DNA of 64,000 bases from Agrypnia vestita (lineage: Eukaryota > Arthropoda > Insecta > Trichoptera > Phryganeidae), in assembly GCA_016648135.1 (NCBI GenBank), contig JADDOH010004230.1, positions 158,536 through 222,535 on the forward strand, given 5' to 3'. Shown here piece by piece: positions 23,045 through 34,293 of the stretch; within the stretch, counting starts at the first letter, position 1, and each line of letters begins with the position of its first letter. The notes below the pieces were generated by a model. That model searched no databases, was not told the DNA's origin, and saw nothing but the letters and a program-made list of their open reading frames with translations. The position numbers were made by a program, and so were the translations under genes.

Positions 23045-23470
23045 CCCCAGGGGCTGGCCCCCTCCGCGGCTCCCGAGGGTTCATCACTTATGCCGGCCGT
23101 GTTGCCGCTTCGTGCATGTAAAGTGGTCGGAGAGAAGAGGATTTTTTCGGAGTGCGCAAATGTGATTTGGTTTAACAAGTTATGTGTCCGACCATTCGTG
23201 GGCTCATTAGCATGGGATCGGCGTTCGGCCCCTCCGCTTCTCCCGGCCGCCCCCTGCAGATCGCGTTAGCCTATCTGTTACCGAAGCTTCCACCTCACCC
23301 GGCCTGCCGCCCTTGCAGATGTCACGGTGACAGTTACGGAACGTGCAGAAGGGGAATCTCGCAGCCAGTCTCACTTTTGACAAATCCTCGTGCGGCACGC
23401 ACCGCGACCACTGCTGAGTCGAAGCGTGCTCCACTTTTCTTACACTTCTCAGAACACTAGCGCAATCAGT
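23045..23470 (-). promoter_or_regulatory. GC-rich upstream region of the DUF4774-like gene
   Basis: Unique, GC-rich DNA directly upstream of the TATA box, without a convincing coding frame (open frames on both strands are long because stops are rare at this composition). Contains homeodomain-like 'ctcattagcatg' near 23203. Likely proximal promoter or enhancer; inference from position. Confidence 0.4.
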
Positions 23471-23694
23471 CTCGAGTGACCTTAAAAAAGATCTGATGTT
23501 CCTCGCGTTGAAGATTTTCTCTACGGTGTCGTCATAATATGGTGATGGAAGAAGCCAATTTTAAATCAGTGAAAAATTATTTACGTTTAGACCCCTAAAC
23601 ATAACCTAAGGGAGATTATCAATACTTATTAATCTATTCGCGGTTTTTAACGAATATGTGGGTTTTTAATATTAATTTATATCAGTTGTACGAT

Positions 23695-23850
23695 GTGTTT
23701 ACTTAGTGATCCAGTGGTCGGAGGTTTGAGCCGGAGAGACCGGCGAGTCCTATTTTCGCAACTCGAGCGATTAGCTTGAGCTTGAAATTAGTAAGGACTC
23801 TGATGTGACACGTATTCCGTGTAAGCATCTCTATTAAAAAAATAAGTTTT
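23695..23850 (+). repeat. SINE family S2, diverged copy
   Basis: Head with 'gatccagtggtcggaggttt', body 'gcgattagcttgagcttg' and the 'cgtattccgtgt..tctctatt' end of S2. The B box is decayed. Confidence 0.6.
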
Positions 23851-23859
23851 ATTTATTTG

Positions 23860-25080
23860 TTGATACCATAATTTCCTCCGTAATCTGGACTCTATAAACT
23901 ACATTCCGTACATAAAAAAATTATTTTCCAATATGACACTTTTCTGTCACATTGAAAATAAATTTAGTAATCTAATCTATAGCATAATTTTGATACAAAC
24001 GAATAATAAAAACAAATTATAAGTAATAATCTCCCTTAACTGAAATAGGTAGGAAATACGGCTTGATATCAAAAGTTTTTGCCCTTAATAATGTTTGTTT
24101 TTTGCGTGCCATTATTTCAATTCTATGTAAATTGGGAATATATTAAAGGAACTTAAATTATTTTAGTTAGTGATTTGATTACTACGCCGTGTCCTTACTT
24201 GGTGATAGATATTTCACGATTATTTTTCTACGTATCGCTTCTTTGGACACAAATTTATCTTGCTTTACCTGTGCTTTCTAGTTTTCACGCGATTCATGCG
24301 TTACATGGTAAGGTTATATTTTTCGAGCGTATTATGGAGTAGTATGTTCGTCGTCAGTGTGTAAACTTTTTCTCACGAAATATTTTTATTTAAATATAGG
24401 TATTTATCAAAATGATACTACATAATTATATGATGTGTAAAGAATATTAATTTATCAAGATAACGTAATAAAATAGATAATTTTTATCCACATAATCAAT
24501 CATTATTTTTGTTTCTGCTTTTATGTGCATTTGTGTCCGATACATGACATACCGTTTTTTTTTTCACTGTGTTTGCCTATGTTTGTTTACGTCACTTGAC
24601 ATTACCACTATAATTTATAATTTTGTACGTAAATAAAAATATTTTACATACAAAGTGTGTATAACATAGTGAAAATTTTGATTATTTTTACATGCTTTTA
24701 TTTAACTCTCTTTGTCTGCTTGTGGTGGAATCTTTTAATTGGTTTTTCACTAACTTCCCGACTAGCTAGAGGTCTGTCAACATTTAAGTAAACTGAATGA
24801 TTGTACATTATTAATTAATTTTCGACATGATTTGGTAATTATTTCGCTTAAAATTAATAATTTTCCATTATTATTGAGCGCTCACTCATATAGTTTAGCG
24901 TTAAATTTGGATGAGCACTTTAAAAATGGACAATGTATGCAAGGAAAGCGCGTAAAAAATGTCTTCAATTTATTTATGTTTATTTATTTCATAATTTAGA
25001 TTTTCAATGATATTTTATTTCTCTAAATTAATCTATTTTTAAATAATAAACTGAATTATGGGAAATATGAAGACCGAAAT
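23860..25080. other. AT-rich intergenic DNA, no gene seen
   Basis: No coding or repeat signal that I could match. Confidence 0.4.
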
Positions 25081-25129
25081 CTTTATAACCGTTATATAAC
25101 CACATAACCGATATAACCGCTTCCTTTTT

Positions 25130-25669
25130 AAGCTACATAATATTATGCATTCCATTCTCCGCAAATAATAGACAACTAACACTTCGCTCAGCATCAACAT
25201 CTAATACAAATAGGTTAGCTGAAGTGAATCGCGTCCACAAAACTAATTTCGGTGATCGTGCTTTCGCGGTGGCTGGACCAAAGTTATGGAACAAACTACC
25301 TAATAAACTGAGACAGACAGACAGCCTACCACAGTTCAAAAAACAACTTATGACGCATTTATTTAGTTAGTTAGTTAGTTAGTTATTTAGACAATCCTAT
25401 AAAAACCTATAGAATCTGACCACAACAACGCTAGCTAATGTTTTCCACTCCTATTGTGCACTCCGCGAAAACATCTAATTCTTTCAGGCACTTCCAACTA
25501 TTATAGTACTCAATGTTAATTCCATTTCTTGTACGCCACCTAGTAAATAAGTAATATTAAATAAGTTTTTTCTTTTCTAGCAGTAAGTTGTTTTGTAAGA
25601 TAATAATTTTTCTGTGTAAAGCGCCCTTGAGGTGAGTATTCGCGAAAACGGCGCTATATAAGTTATCCA

Positions 25670-25725
<56 letters not shown>
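25130..25725 (+). pseudogene. L2/CR1-like non-LTR element, 3' end with (ATT)n tail
   Basis: The plus frame reads RLAEVNRVHKTNFGDRAFAV, AGPKLWNKLP and FKKQLMTHLFS then stop, the conserved C-terminus of L2/CR1-type reverse transcriptases (FG.R.F..AGP..WN.LP, FK..L.T.LF). The 3' UTR contains 'aaagcgccc' and 'aaaacggcgctatataa', and the element ends in a tandem of ATT units (25672-25725). The polymerase core is absent: a normal 5' truncation. A second 3' end of the same kind is at 33994-34112. Confidence 0.8.
25672..25725 (+). repeat. (ATT)n microsatellite, 3' tail of the L2-like element
   Basis: About 18 trinucleotide units directly after 'ggcgctatataagttatcc'. L2/CR1-type elements end in short tandem repeats, so this is likely the element's own tail, later expanded. 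Confidence 0.85.
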
Positions 25726-26044
25726 GTATGTACTCGTGACTGATACACTAGTATTTTCTGGGTCCGCAATTTGTTGGTAGTTCTGGAATCGCAATATGTT
25801 TGTTGCTCTATGAAAATTTAATGTAATTTTTCAAACAACTTTATAAAAATTATGTAGGTACTATAATACTAAAGATTATGTTTTAGAAAGTTTAGTTGCC
25901 GCCTATGGAACAAACAAGAAAAATTGTTGCGTGCTCCATATTTCACAGGCGCTTTGGGCAGGCAATTTTCTAACATGAAGTTTCGAAACTATGTAAATTG
26001 GTAAAAAATATGGATTGCAGTAAAACCTTATATTTTAAATGTTT

Positions 26045-26230
26045 ATAGCCAAGTTCTTGTTGGTTAAGTGGTTAAGACATCACGTAATGATTCAGTGGTT
26101 GGGTTTTAGGCCTCGTTCTAGAAAAGCAGCAAGTTAGTACTGTTTATTTATAGCACAAGCATTTTGTTTAGTTTGATAATAGTTAGAATACTAATACGAG
26201 ACGTATTCTATCTCTATTAATTAAAGAAAA
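26045..26230 (+). repeat. SINE family S2, diverged copy
   Basis: Body 'aagttagtactgtttattta' and 'tagcacaagcattt' followed by 'gacgtattctatctctatta'. The tRNA-like head ('ttggttaagtggttaagaca') is partly kept. Confidence 0.65.
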
Positions 26231-26741
26231 ATAACGTTAATTTTATGTATCATAATTATTCATTTAATTAATTTATTATTTATTGATTAAATAAGCAACG
26301 TGGTTGATTACTTTGACGTCCATCAAATGTATGGACTTCACTTTGCCAGGACTACATCACAAAGTTCAGTGTGTATCCTACGAAGATATAATCGAACCGG
26401 TCAATTCCAAATTAATCAATATTCTAAATATACTTTAAATATTTTAACTGTTGAGTGTTAGTTGCAGTTATATGTATAACATATTTTTATAAACAAATAT
26501 TATTATTATAAAACAATTAAGATTAATCACAATGATAAACAGAAAAACCTATCTATCGAAAAAAAATAGTTTCAATAAAATGAGTAATACTGTTATCATG
26601 TTGATTATTCCATAAATAAATAATGATTTTATTGATAAAAAGTATACCTACCACAAAGTTATTTTGCTATTATTGAAGAAAATAAATATTTACCACCAAA
26701 CTCGGAATACTCTCTTACCGGATGATTGAGTAACAATATAG

Positions 26742-27159
26742 TCAAACATAATAATTTGGTTATCTGTCCATCTGTCTACGTAACTTCGTGTAACGTTCGT
26801 AATTTTTCCGATTTCACGGCTAAAAAAACCTGATTAAACGGCCGGAGATGGGGTTTGAACCCCGGGCCAGCAAACTCGAAGACGGCACAATAGCGATGTT
26901 GCTATCGCCGATCTGCCTGCATCTCCCGTCAAAAATACAGTACATATAAGACAAAGCAAAGACGCGAACCATCTCATGTTCCACCTAATCGCCAGGGTTT
27001 AACTGCCAGCAGGGGAAATATAAAAAAAATAATGTTTAAATATTTTGAAAAAAATTCTTTATTACTATTTCATTTGGGTGTCGGCAATACATAAGTAAAT
27101 AGTTATTCTTTAGGAACCGGTATGTAAAAGTACCGTCATTTTCAACGGGTTACAGCTGG
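26742..27159 (+). mobile_element. Non-autonomous Helitron, family H, full length with tRNA-like segment
   Basis: Starts TCAAACATAATAATTTGG and ends in CCGTCATTTTCAACGGG then 'ttacagctgg' (CTGG, allowed by the CTRR rule). The middle carries 'gccggagatggggtttgaac' and 'cccgggcc', which on the opposite strand is a tRNA-like T-arm (GGGGTTCAA.CCCC) with acceptor 3' side. Noncoding, about 418 bp. Part of the middle looks like an insertion relative to 40074-40356. Confidence 0.75.
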
Positions 27160-27910
27160 TATAAAATAATTGGTAACGCTTTTTCCCGCCTAGAGGAGTT
27201 TCGGGGTTAGGTGGTAATTGTATTTTTTTCACGAATAGATTTTTTCTGTAAATCCTTCAAAATTATTCGTATAAAAATATTTTTATTTTTAAATATTTAA
27301 TTAAAAATACATTGGACATCCGTTGGAAGTTATGAATTGATTGCCTCATGACTGATATTAGTTTAAAAAATTTCTCAGATTTTTATGGCCGTTCAAAAAC
27401 TTCTGTGTGTAGTTTGGTTTGGTTTTGTAGTTCTGTGTAGGCCAAATATGTCAGATGTATACGACAGAATATCCCAGAAAAATAACAGAAAAATTCGTCA
27501 ATTTTTTAGGAATTTGGTCAATCTTTGCCAATCTGTTATACCCAACGCTTCTATAATTTCGTATATCAAAACTTTTTCGACTTTCATATAGTTTTTGTCC
27601 CGTGGATCGTTTTTAGCGTTTGTTTTGATCCTTAAGTGATGAAAACAAATATATTACATATTTTTCTAATAATACGAGTTTTTTATAATAAATATGGGGG
27701 GGGGGGGGGGTTATTGGGTGTTTTGAAAAGTTAAAAAAGAGAGATCTTAATTTCATTAATATATAGTGATGTGTACATTTTATGACAAATAATTCGTGTA
27801 TTTAAATTATTTTTTTAAAATAATTATAGATCAGTTTTGAATCTGTATTTACAAAAATGGGAATCTTATGAAGTGAGGGGTATAAAAACAAATGCAACAA
27901 TATCCAAAAA
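27160..27910. other. AT-rich intergenic DNA with a 15-G run
   Basis: A short open frame at 27385-27591 begins with a hydrophobic, signal-like stretch (MAVQKLLCVVWFGFVVLC) but has no splice, promoter or poly(A) support and I do not call it. A homopolymer of 15 G lies at 27696-27710. Confidence 0.35.
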
Positions 27911-27915
27911 CATTT

Positions 27916-28076
27916 AATGCAGTCATCGAGGATTACTAATATAGTTTGTACTGAGTTCAAGATATGATAAGAAATATTATAGCCTATAAATCTATAGGAT
28001 GATTTTGGAAAGAAGAGATTCATAAAATGGAGAATTAAGTATATTTTAAATTAGTAATCCTCGGTGACTGCATTCA
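27916..28076. repeat. Small terminal-inverted-repeat element (MITE-like)
   Basis: Ends are inverted copies: 'aatgcagtcatcgaggatta' on the left and its near complement 'taatcctcggtgactgcatt' on the right. The flanks 'aaaacattt' (27907-27915 and 28076-28084) form a likely 8-9 base target duplication, within one or two bases of the ends. 160 bp, noncoding. Confidence 0.5.
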
Positions 28077-28499
28077 AAACATTTTTTCTTAGTTTTATTT
28101 CATTTTCAAAGGTGCATATCGGGACGGAGAATAATTTAAAAATATATATATATGCATAATATTTTACTGTTTCTTTATGATTTAAATAAAGAAGTAAAGA
28201 GAATGTATTTAAACTATATTAAACAATGTTATTTCACATTAATGTTACTTTTTAAAAAAAAATTATTAATTATTTTTATTTTAAATACAAATAAATATAC
28301 AAATATAATAAAAAACAAGAAAACAATATAAACTGAAAGTCTCCAGGCAGCAAAAGCATTCTGGTATAAGGAGATATCAAAAAGTATACATATCTAGTTA
28401 ATAACTATAAATAATACAGAAGAAGCATACACAATAAATTTAACACTTAACAACTTTAAATTACAGACAAACACATCAAATTTTTTAAATATCGTGATT

Positions 28500-28700
28500 T
28501 ATGAATTATCTCCTCCACAGCATAAGTCTTTTGAGCTTCTTATTGAAGAGCCTATATAATTTATGTTCTTCATATTACTAGGAAGTCCATTACATTATAT
28601 AACTCAGCAGCTGTATTGAGGAATCCAAGTTATTCTATATCAGTTCTCGGTATATTCATTCTTTTATGATCTCTTTAAGTTCTTCTTTTTAATCTGTCAA
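28500..28700 (-). pseudogene. Degraded non-LTR reverse transcriptase tail (tentative)
   Basis: Allowing frame changes, the minus strand reads fragments like TAAELYN, GLPSNMKNINYI and KLKRLM, which fit the C-terminal 'FN.LP..IKN......FK..L' of Jockey-like elements. Heavily mutated, so identity is tentative. Confidence 0.3.
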
Positions 28701-28954
28701 TGTTCTGGCCGATTATATAAGTTAAAAAGGATAAGTCGTTAAATCATTTTTAACTACTAAAATATTGAACTAGTTTTTTTTTAACAAGATTTAAATCACG
28801 GCAATTGACTTGTTTAATTGAATTTATAATTTCCATGTAAGTTCAATCAAATGCAATTTTTTAAGTGGCTTATCTCCATAACTATTGATGTTAGGTCATT
28901 AATGTCACAACATTTGCGACTCGTAATTAAGGCAGAAGTATATTTTTTTAAATA

Positions 28955-29095
28955 TAGAGAGGAATACTTACTATTTTCAAAATAAGTCAAAAGGCTTGTG
29001 CAATAAAACTAGGAATAACATGCTGGTGTCCTGGAATGGGGCTTGAACTCCCGGCCACCAGATTACGAGGTCACGACCACTACACCAACTTGCTA
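28955..29095 (-). repeat. SINE family S2, minus strand
   Basis: Complement of the S2 layout: head 'ctcgtaatctggtggccggg' and 'agccccattccaggacacca', then 'tattgcacaagcctttt' and 'atttt..gaaaatagtaag'. B box GAGTTCAAGCCCC. Confidence 0.7.
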
Positions 29096-29169
29096 CTCTA
29101 CCCATAATGATTGTGAGCTAGCTCAGTTACCCTGTATAAGAGTATATATTTATGTTAAGAAAGGAGATG

Positions 29170-29290
29170 GAAACGCTTGTGCTACGAATTTAGGACCAAT
29201 TTTCTGGTCTCCTGGAATGAGGTTTGAACCGACGAACACTGGATCATTAGACGAAAGCCTTAACTACACTACCAGGAACTTTTTCATGTG
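29170..29290 (-). repeat. SINE family S2, minus strand, second copy
   Basis: Complement gives 'gtgttcgtcggttcaaacct' and 'cattccaggagaccagaaaa', the S2 head and early body. It lies next to another S2 copy in the same orientation. Confidence 0.6.
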
Positions 29291-29559
29291 TTTTGTATAA
29301 TCAATTCTCCTGAGTTTCATCTCACACTCATTCTCGTGTTTCAAGCTTTGCTTTGTTATAAACTAAACGACGGCCAGACCTACGTTACAATATCAAACCT
29401 GAAATATTTTCTGTAGACGTAAACTATAGTATGTAAGGAGGTTAAGATATTATGACATTTGAGTTTGGGGGATTTTGGCAGATAAAAGGTAATACAGGTA
29501 CCAAAAAATGTGTAAGTAAAATGTTTCATGCGTACAGAATGTTTTTGTTCTTTAGTGTC

Positions 29560-29880
29560 TCTATTGTCTCCAGTGCGGGAAACCAGTAGCTTAATCCTAT
29601 TTTCATAGCATGGATGTTTGGCTTAGCGTTTGCGACACGAATAAAGAACGATTAGAGCTAAGAAAAATGTATTTCATTATAATTTTTTGTTGGGATAAGT
29701 AATAAGTGTCGTCATTAGCATTGTATTCTTATGCGACAATAACAGAAATCGATTGCGAGAATGTAGGTAAGATGGTAAAGCAGTCGCTTAGTATATTGAA
29801 GGTATCAGGATTGACACCAGGTGTTTCCAATACTATTTTGAAAATAAACGATAAAAAATAGTAAAACTGTCATGAAATTT
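29560..29880 (+). repeat. SINE family S2, two partial copies
   Basis: 29575-29645 keeps 'ctattttcatagcatgg' and 'tttggcttagcg'. 29760-29860 keeps a degenerate head ('gtaaagcagtcgctta..ggtatcaggattgacacc') and 'caatactattttgaaaata'. Together with 28955 and 29170 this is a SINE cluster in both orientations. Confidence 0.45.
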
Positions 29881-29889
29881 TCTAACCTA

Positions 29890-30870
29890 TTTGACGTGAC
29901 ATTTTTTTTGATAAATCTGTAAAAAAACATGTCTTGCACCTATAAATGCGTCAATTTGTTAACTGAATCAAACATTTAATGTTTTTTAGATAACACATAA
30001 ATGCATTCTGGTCTATGTGGTGCATTGTTTTAGATTAATTCGACGGAAAAAAAAACTCTTTTAAAAAATGCGTTTTGGAGTTAAGTATGCAGAACTATTC
30101 GGGAACAATTCTAAATATACGTAGCACAAAGAAATTTTTTCTCAAGAACTTGTCATCATCCAAGTCGGTCCCTCATCACTGAAGATCTTGACCTTCATGA
30201 TCTCACATCTGTCACCAGAGAAATACCTGTAGCTTTTCCCACTTGGTCGGTCAAACAACTGGGATATCTTCCTCTTCCTCTTCGACTCCCCACAACTATT
30301 GAAGTCCCAAGAACTATAGGAAGTGAAATAATCTAAAATGTAGTCAGTTTAATTAACTTCCCCTGTAGTAAAATATAAAAATATAATGAAACTCAATTAA
30401 GATAACATAGTTCAGTATGTATTACATCCAATTTAATGATCGTCGTATCTCTCGAGTTCAAAGCTTAAAAAATTAACACAAAAATCTGATATGTCGTTTT
30501 GTTTAATTTTTCAATCTATTTAAAAGATACAATACATTTTTCTATTCTAGAAAATCAACTACAGATGCACACCACACTATGCACACGTCACGCCTTTCCA
30601 TCGCTCAACCCTTATCCCGAACAATTTTTTTCCTCCCGTTCTTACTCTCATTTGCTTAATTTTCATTACTACTAGCCATTACAAAAGATTATTACGTCGA
30701 GGTACACACATAAATAAACAAATCTCATTTGTATTACAATATGATTTGCGTATTACTTTTAGTTAACTAAAAATAAATTCGCTTTCATATTTTTTTTCAA
30801 TTTAAATATACCTAGGTGTTTGTGTAACAAAGTCATCAAATTATAATTTACAAATAAATAAAAAATTCGT
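29890..30870. other. AT-rich intergenic DNA, no secure gene
   Basis: An ambiguous protein-like stretch at 30148-30330 can be read in two frames and is not called. The rest is AT-rich without a match. Confidence 0.3.
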
Positions 30871-30879
30871 TACACTTTT

Positions 30880-32230
30880 ATTTTGGCGGAGCACTATTTG
30901 GTATTCAGCGTGTCCGGCAGAGGACGAGCGATATGAGCATTTGAATAAATAGGCAGGCAAGATTTTAATATAAGAAAGCGGCGTGCGCTCACTTGCGTCC
31001 GTAAGACAAAAGCTATTCGATTTTCGATCGCCATACGCTACATGTATATCAGATCGGCGAGCTTAATGCAAATCGTATGCGCATAAAAAATACGCGCAAA
31101 CACCCAAAAGGCGATTTTCCAAGAAATTGTTTTCGAACATCCGCCACGGCGCGGGCGGCTCGGATCGCGGGCGCTAATTTATTTGGGAAAAACGCTCCCG
31201 TGAATGTTAATCCGGGCTCCCTACAGCCCGCAGCACCGCGCCATCTGGAGTGAATCACCGCCCCCAGGGCTGGGCCTCCTTAAGGAAGCCGGAGCCTGCC
31301 GTCTGCCGCTTCCTGTCTGGCGGAGACCATCAAAGACCATTCTCCAAATACTCGACTTTGACAGTCCTCGATCTTCATTGTTCCCGGGCGCCCAACATGG
31401 AGACGAATCTCTCACCCGACAAGGAGATGCGGCGGTGACTCGATGACTCCACGCTGAACCGATTTAATTACCCTCTAAACTTGTCGACGATGTAACGGCA
31501 ACCAAATATGTCGGCTCCCAAAGTCGAAGAGTTGGTGGGCAAAATTAAATAATAAGACGCGAAATAAGAGGAGGCACTCCCTGAGTGTGACGCGGAATCG
31601 TCAGCGTGATCATCCTCTGTGGTCACACCACGCCTGCCTCAGTAATGAGATCCTGGTTCATCAAGCTGTACCTTCCATTGTGTGCGTACCTGCGCTCGTG
31701 TGTGTCGGCAGCGCGGTAGCGACTACCTCCCCTTAATACATCGCAATATAGTATTCCGTACAGTTTATCGGATGACAAACAGCCTGGATATAATTTATGC
31801 TGCCTCGGAAACGCGACATCTGTCTTTCTCTTAGTCGATGGGCTCGCGACTGAGAATAGTGGTCGTTTCTTCTGCATTTGCACTTGAACTGCTTTTCTCC
31901 ACTCTTCGAGATTCTGATGATTCTTGTCTAGGGCGAAGAGTAGCGGGTGCTGGTCATCTTTCGGAATTGGTCCTTATTGGAAATCGACCGATGTTGTACA
32001 TTCCCAGCGATCACCAACTTCTCCAGGTTATCTCTCTTTCTTCTAGCAATATGCCAATGAAACACTTTTCCTCCTCCTACGTGACGTGCACCTGCTGACG
32101 TGGTAAGGCTTTCTTTAGTAGAGATCCTGAAACATAGACGCATTCGTTCATCTTGAAGCTGTGAATAATTATCGTGAATGATTTGTCGCCGCCTACTGCA
32201 GCATTTTTTGTGCATTCCAGAGAAGGGTGT
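30880..32230. promoter_or_regulatory. 1.35 kb GC-richer unique island, candidate regulatory region
   Basis: The longest repeat-free, CpG-rich stretch in the window. It contains 'gcgctaatttatttggg', 'aatgaaataataag'-like and 'cttaatgcaaatcgtatgc' homeodomain/POU-like words in an otherwise complex sequence. Open frames exist on both strands (for example 31204-31446 and 31623-31883) but are interleaved, short and without splice context. I read it as conserved noncoding DNA; a hidden exon cannot be excluded. Confidence 0.35.
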
Positions 32231-32239
32231 GTAATTTTT

Positions 32240-33280
32240 TTCATCTTTCGAATTTAGTAGTATTCAAAAGTTGCATTTTCGTATGTATTTAAGTACTGTA
32301 TTTATCATTATGTTTTCATGAAATCTGGCGTATTTGGGTCGGTCAATTGCTTTGAAATATTTGCTCTATTTACACACTGCATTTGTAATTAAATGCTATT
32401 GTTTTAATATTAACATAGCCAGTTTTACACTATATTTAAGTTCATTTTGACATCGTTAGCGTTTAATACCTACCCTCGTTCGGGCAATCTCACTGATTTT
32501 TTTATTAATTATACGACAAAATTATTTTATAACGAATATAAATAATGTGATAAATAAAAATAAATCAATAGAAGACAACACATTATTTACCTTTGAAAAA
32601 TCACTTTTACAACATATTCGCAATATTTGACTCGTTTGAGCGAGCCAAATTTGTTTATTTATGTTTGTTTATTAATTTCATTTGTTTATTTATGTGTGCA
32701 TACGGTGCGTAGCATCGCTGAAAAAAAGAGAAAAAAACAAAACAAAAGACATCCTACACAAGCACGCAATCAAATAATCACATTTTAAAACAAACACATT
32801 TGTAAAAAAACCCTAAATTTAAAAAAAATTATGTTAAATAAAAATATGCATAGAAAATTAATTAAATAAAACACTACATGATGTAAAATATTAAAGAGTC
32901 TACCAACCTATGAGTATAACAGTGAAACATTTGCCGAATTAAATATATAAGAATTGACAGCATGTTTAAAGAAGTCAGGCTGTCGTGGAATATTTCTACA
33001 AACTCTCTGTACCCAGTCTACGTAGTCCAGGCAGTGATGCTTGTATGTGGTAGATTGTTCACTCATTATCGCAATACATATATCGTTTGAACGCTTTGAA
33101 AGTGGAATTCTGAGATGTAGGTACTTTAGATAGAAGATCGGGGCTGTCAATTTTGATGACAATTACGTTAAAAAATAAACATTTTTTCGCCATACATTTT
33201 ATGCGGGTCGGTCTATTATGTTCCACCACAATAGTCTATATTAAATTAGAGTAAACTCTCAATTTCAGGAAAAGTTCTGC
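32240..33280. other. AT-rich intergenic DNA, no gene seen
   Basis: Contains repeated 'tttatttatg' words near 32650-32695. No gene or repeat family recognised. Confidence 0.4.
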
Positions 33281-33286
33281 AAAATG

Positions 33287-33455
33287 GCGCCCTCGTAGCG
33301 CAATGGTTATGACACTGGCTTCCCACACCGAGGCTTCCGGGTTCGATTCCGGGTGAGTTCACAATTTTAATCTATGTGATATACTCAAGCTTGGATGTTT
33401 TGTGATGTATTTCGCTTCTGTAATTGGGCCTCCTGGCCTGTTGAGGCTTAATCCA
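33287..33455 (+). repeat. tRNA-derived SINE, family S1, best copy
   Basis: Head of about 70 bases is tRNA-like with A box TAGCGCAATGG and a perfect B box GGTTCGATTCC inside a T-arm (CCGGG..CCCGG). Body: 'gatatactcaagcttgg', 'tttcgcttctgtaattggg', 'cctcctggcctgttgaggct'. The head is followed by family-specific body shared with 20721, 37391 and 61686, so it is a SINE and not a tRNA gene. Confidence 0.85.
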
Positions 33456-33945
33456 CCAGGAAGAAGTGCAAGGACTGAGCGACATGGAGACGAGCCCCGC
33501 TGGATGGCTGGCCGGCCGACTACGTGCCGGCCTGCTGGACGCGCGCCGCGAGGAATGGAAGAATGCAGCACGCGGCCGCTGGTAAGGGCATATCTGTCTG
33601 CCACCACGCGCAGGCTCGGAATCATATTCAGAGAGCGTGCCCGATCACCATTAGAGAAGCATATTGTCATATATTTTTTTACTTCTAACCTGTCGTACAT
33701 AATTTTTGCGATGTCTCGCCGCGCTCGCACACGTACACGCGGGCGTGCTTACGTGTGTACATTTGTTTATGTCGGATACCATGTTGTCTAGTTTATTTTT
33801 AAGTACGCATATTTAATCGTTGTTCGCTGATGTAATACGCAATGTGACGAGTTTTGGGGTTGGGTGATTTTATCGCTGGCGTGGAGGCCTTTACGAAATA
33901 TTTGAATTCTTATAAATCGGTGCGAAAGTCTATTTTTTGGATGTT
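33456..33945. promoter_or_regulatory. GC-richer island after the SINE
   Basis: Unique CpG-rich DNA (33456-33600 is strongly GC-rich). Long overlapping frames on both strands (33359-33730 minus, 33402-33791 plus) start inside the SINE and have no splice context, so I do not call them. Candidate regulatory DNA. Confidence 0.25.
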
Positions 33946-33993
33946 TAAAGGGCGTACGACAAATCGCGCGGCTGGTTTAAGTGATCACTAGAA
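33946..33993 (+). repeat. Family F fragment
   Basis: 'gcgcggctggtttaagtgat' and the following 'cac' match the F body at 37735-37755. A short F remnant directly 5' of the L2-like end. Confidence 0.5.
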
Positions 33994-34112
33994 CCAGGGA
34001 CTGTCTAAGAAGAGCCTGAAAACTCATTTTTTCGGGATGCCGCACCTGTAAAGCGCCCTTGAAGCATCTCTTACGCAAAAACGGCGCTATATAAATAAAC
34101 ATAAACATAAAC
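33994..34112 (+). pseudogene. L2/CR1-like 3' end with (ATAAAC)n tail
   Basis: A short coding remnant reads SKKSLKTHFFGMPHL then stop, the extreme C-terminus of an L2/CR1-type protein. The 3' UTR shares 'aaagcgcccttga' and 'aaaacggcgctatataa' with 25620-25665. It ends in 'ataaacataaacataaac', a different tail repeat from the (ATT)n of the other copy. Confidence 0.7.
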
Positions 34113-34293
34113 TATCCACCAGGCGAGTGCAGTGAGAACATTGAAGCATGACTTTTTCCTATACATATGGCAGAATAATATGAAATATTAAATTCTGAAT
34201 AGTTTGATAATTATTGCGAAAAGAATATTAAGGGATATATCTTTACTTTTGATTTTTCTTCAAAGTGTATGCTTAAGTAATTAAGAATAAATT

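Noticed and set aside
22873..23178. Minus-strand frame across the promoter
   Set aside because: It runs through the TATA box and initiator and has no start or splice support; it is 5' UTR and upstream DNA.
25672..25725. CRISPR-like or other functional tandem array
   Set aside because: It is a plain trinucleotide microsatellite at the 3' end of a retroelement.
27385..27591. 68-residue frame with a signal-peptide-like start
   Set aside because: No poly(A) signal, promoter or conserved feature, in low-complexity AT-rich DNA; chance hydrophobicity from T-rich codons is likely.
30148..30330. Possible retroelement endonuclease fragment
   Set aside because: Two different frames look equally protein-like (one with FPLGRSNNWDI, one with VTREIPVAFPTWSVKQL) and neither gives a firm family match.
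31204..31883. Several interleaved open frames in the GC-richer island
   Set aside because: Frames overlap on both strands, are under 90 codons and lack splice context, so a coding call is not supported.
33287..33357. tRNA gene with perfect B box
   Set aside because: The head is followed by a family-specific body shared by three other copies, and a full cloverleaf does not form; it is the head of a SINE.
33402..33791. 129-residue plus-strand frame in GC-rich DNA
   Set aside because: It starts inside the SINE body and overlaps an equally long minus-strand frame; no splice signals.
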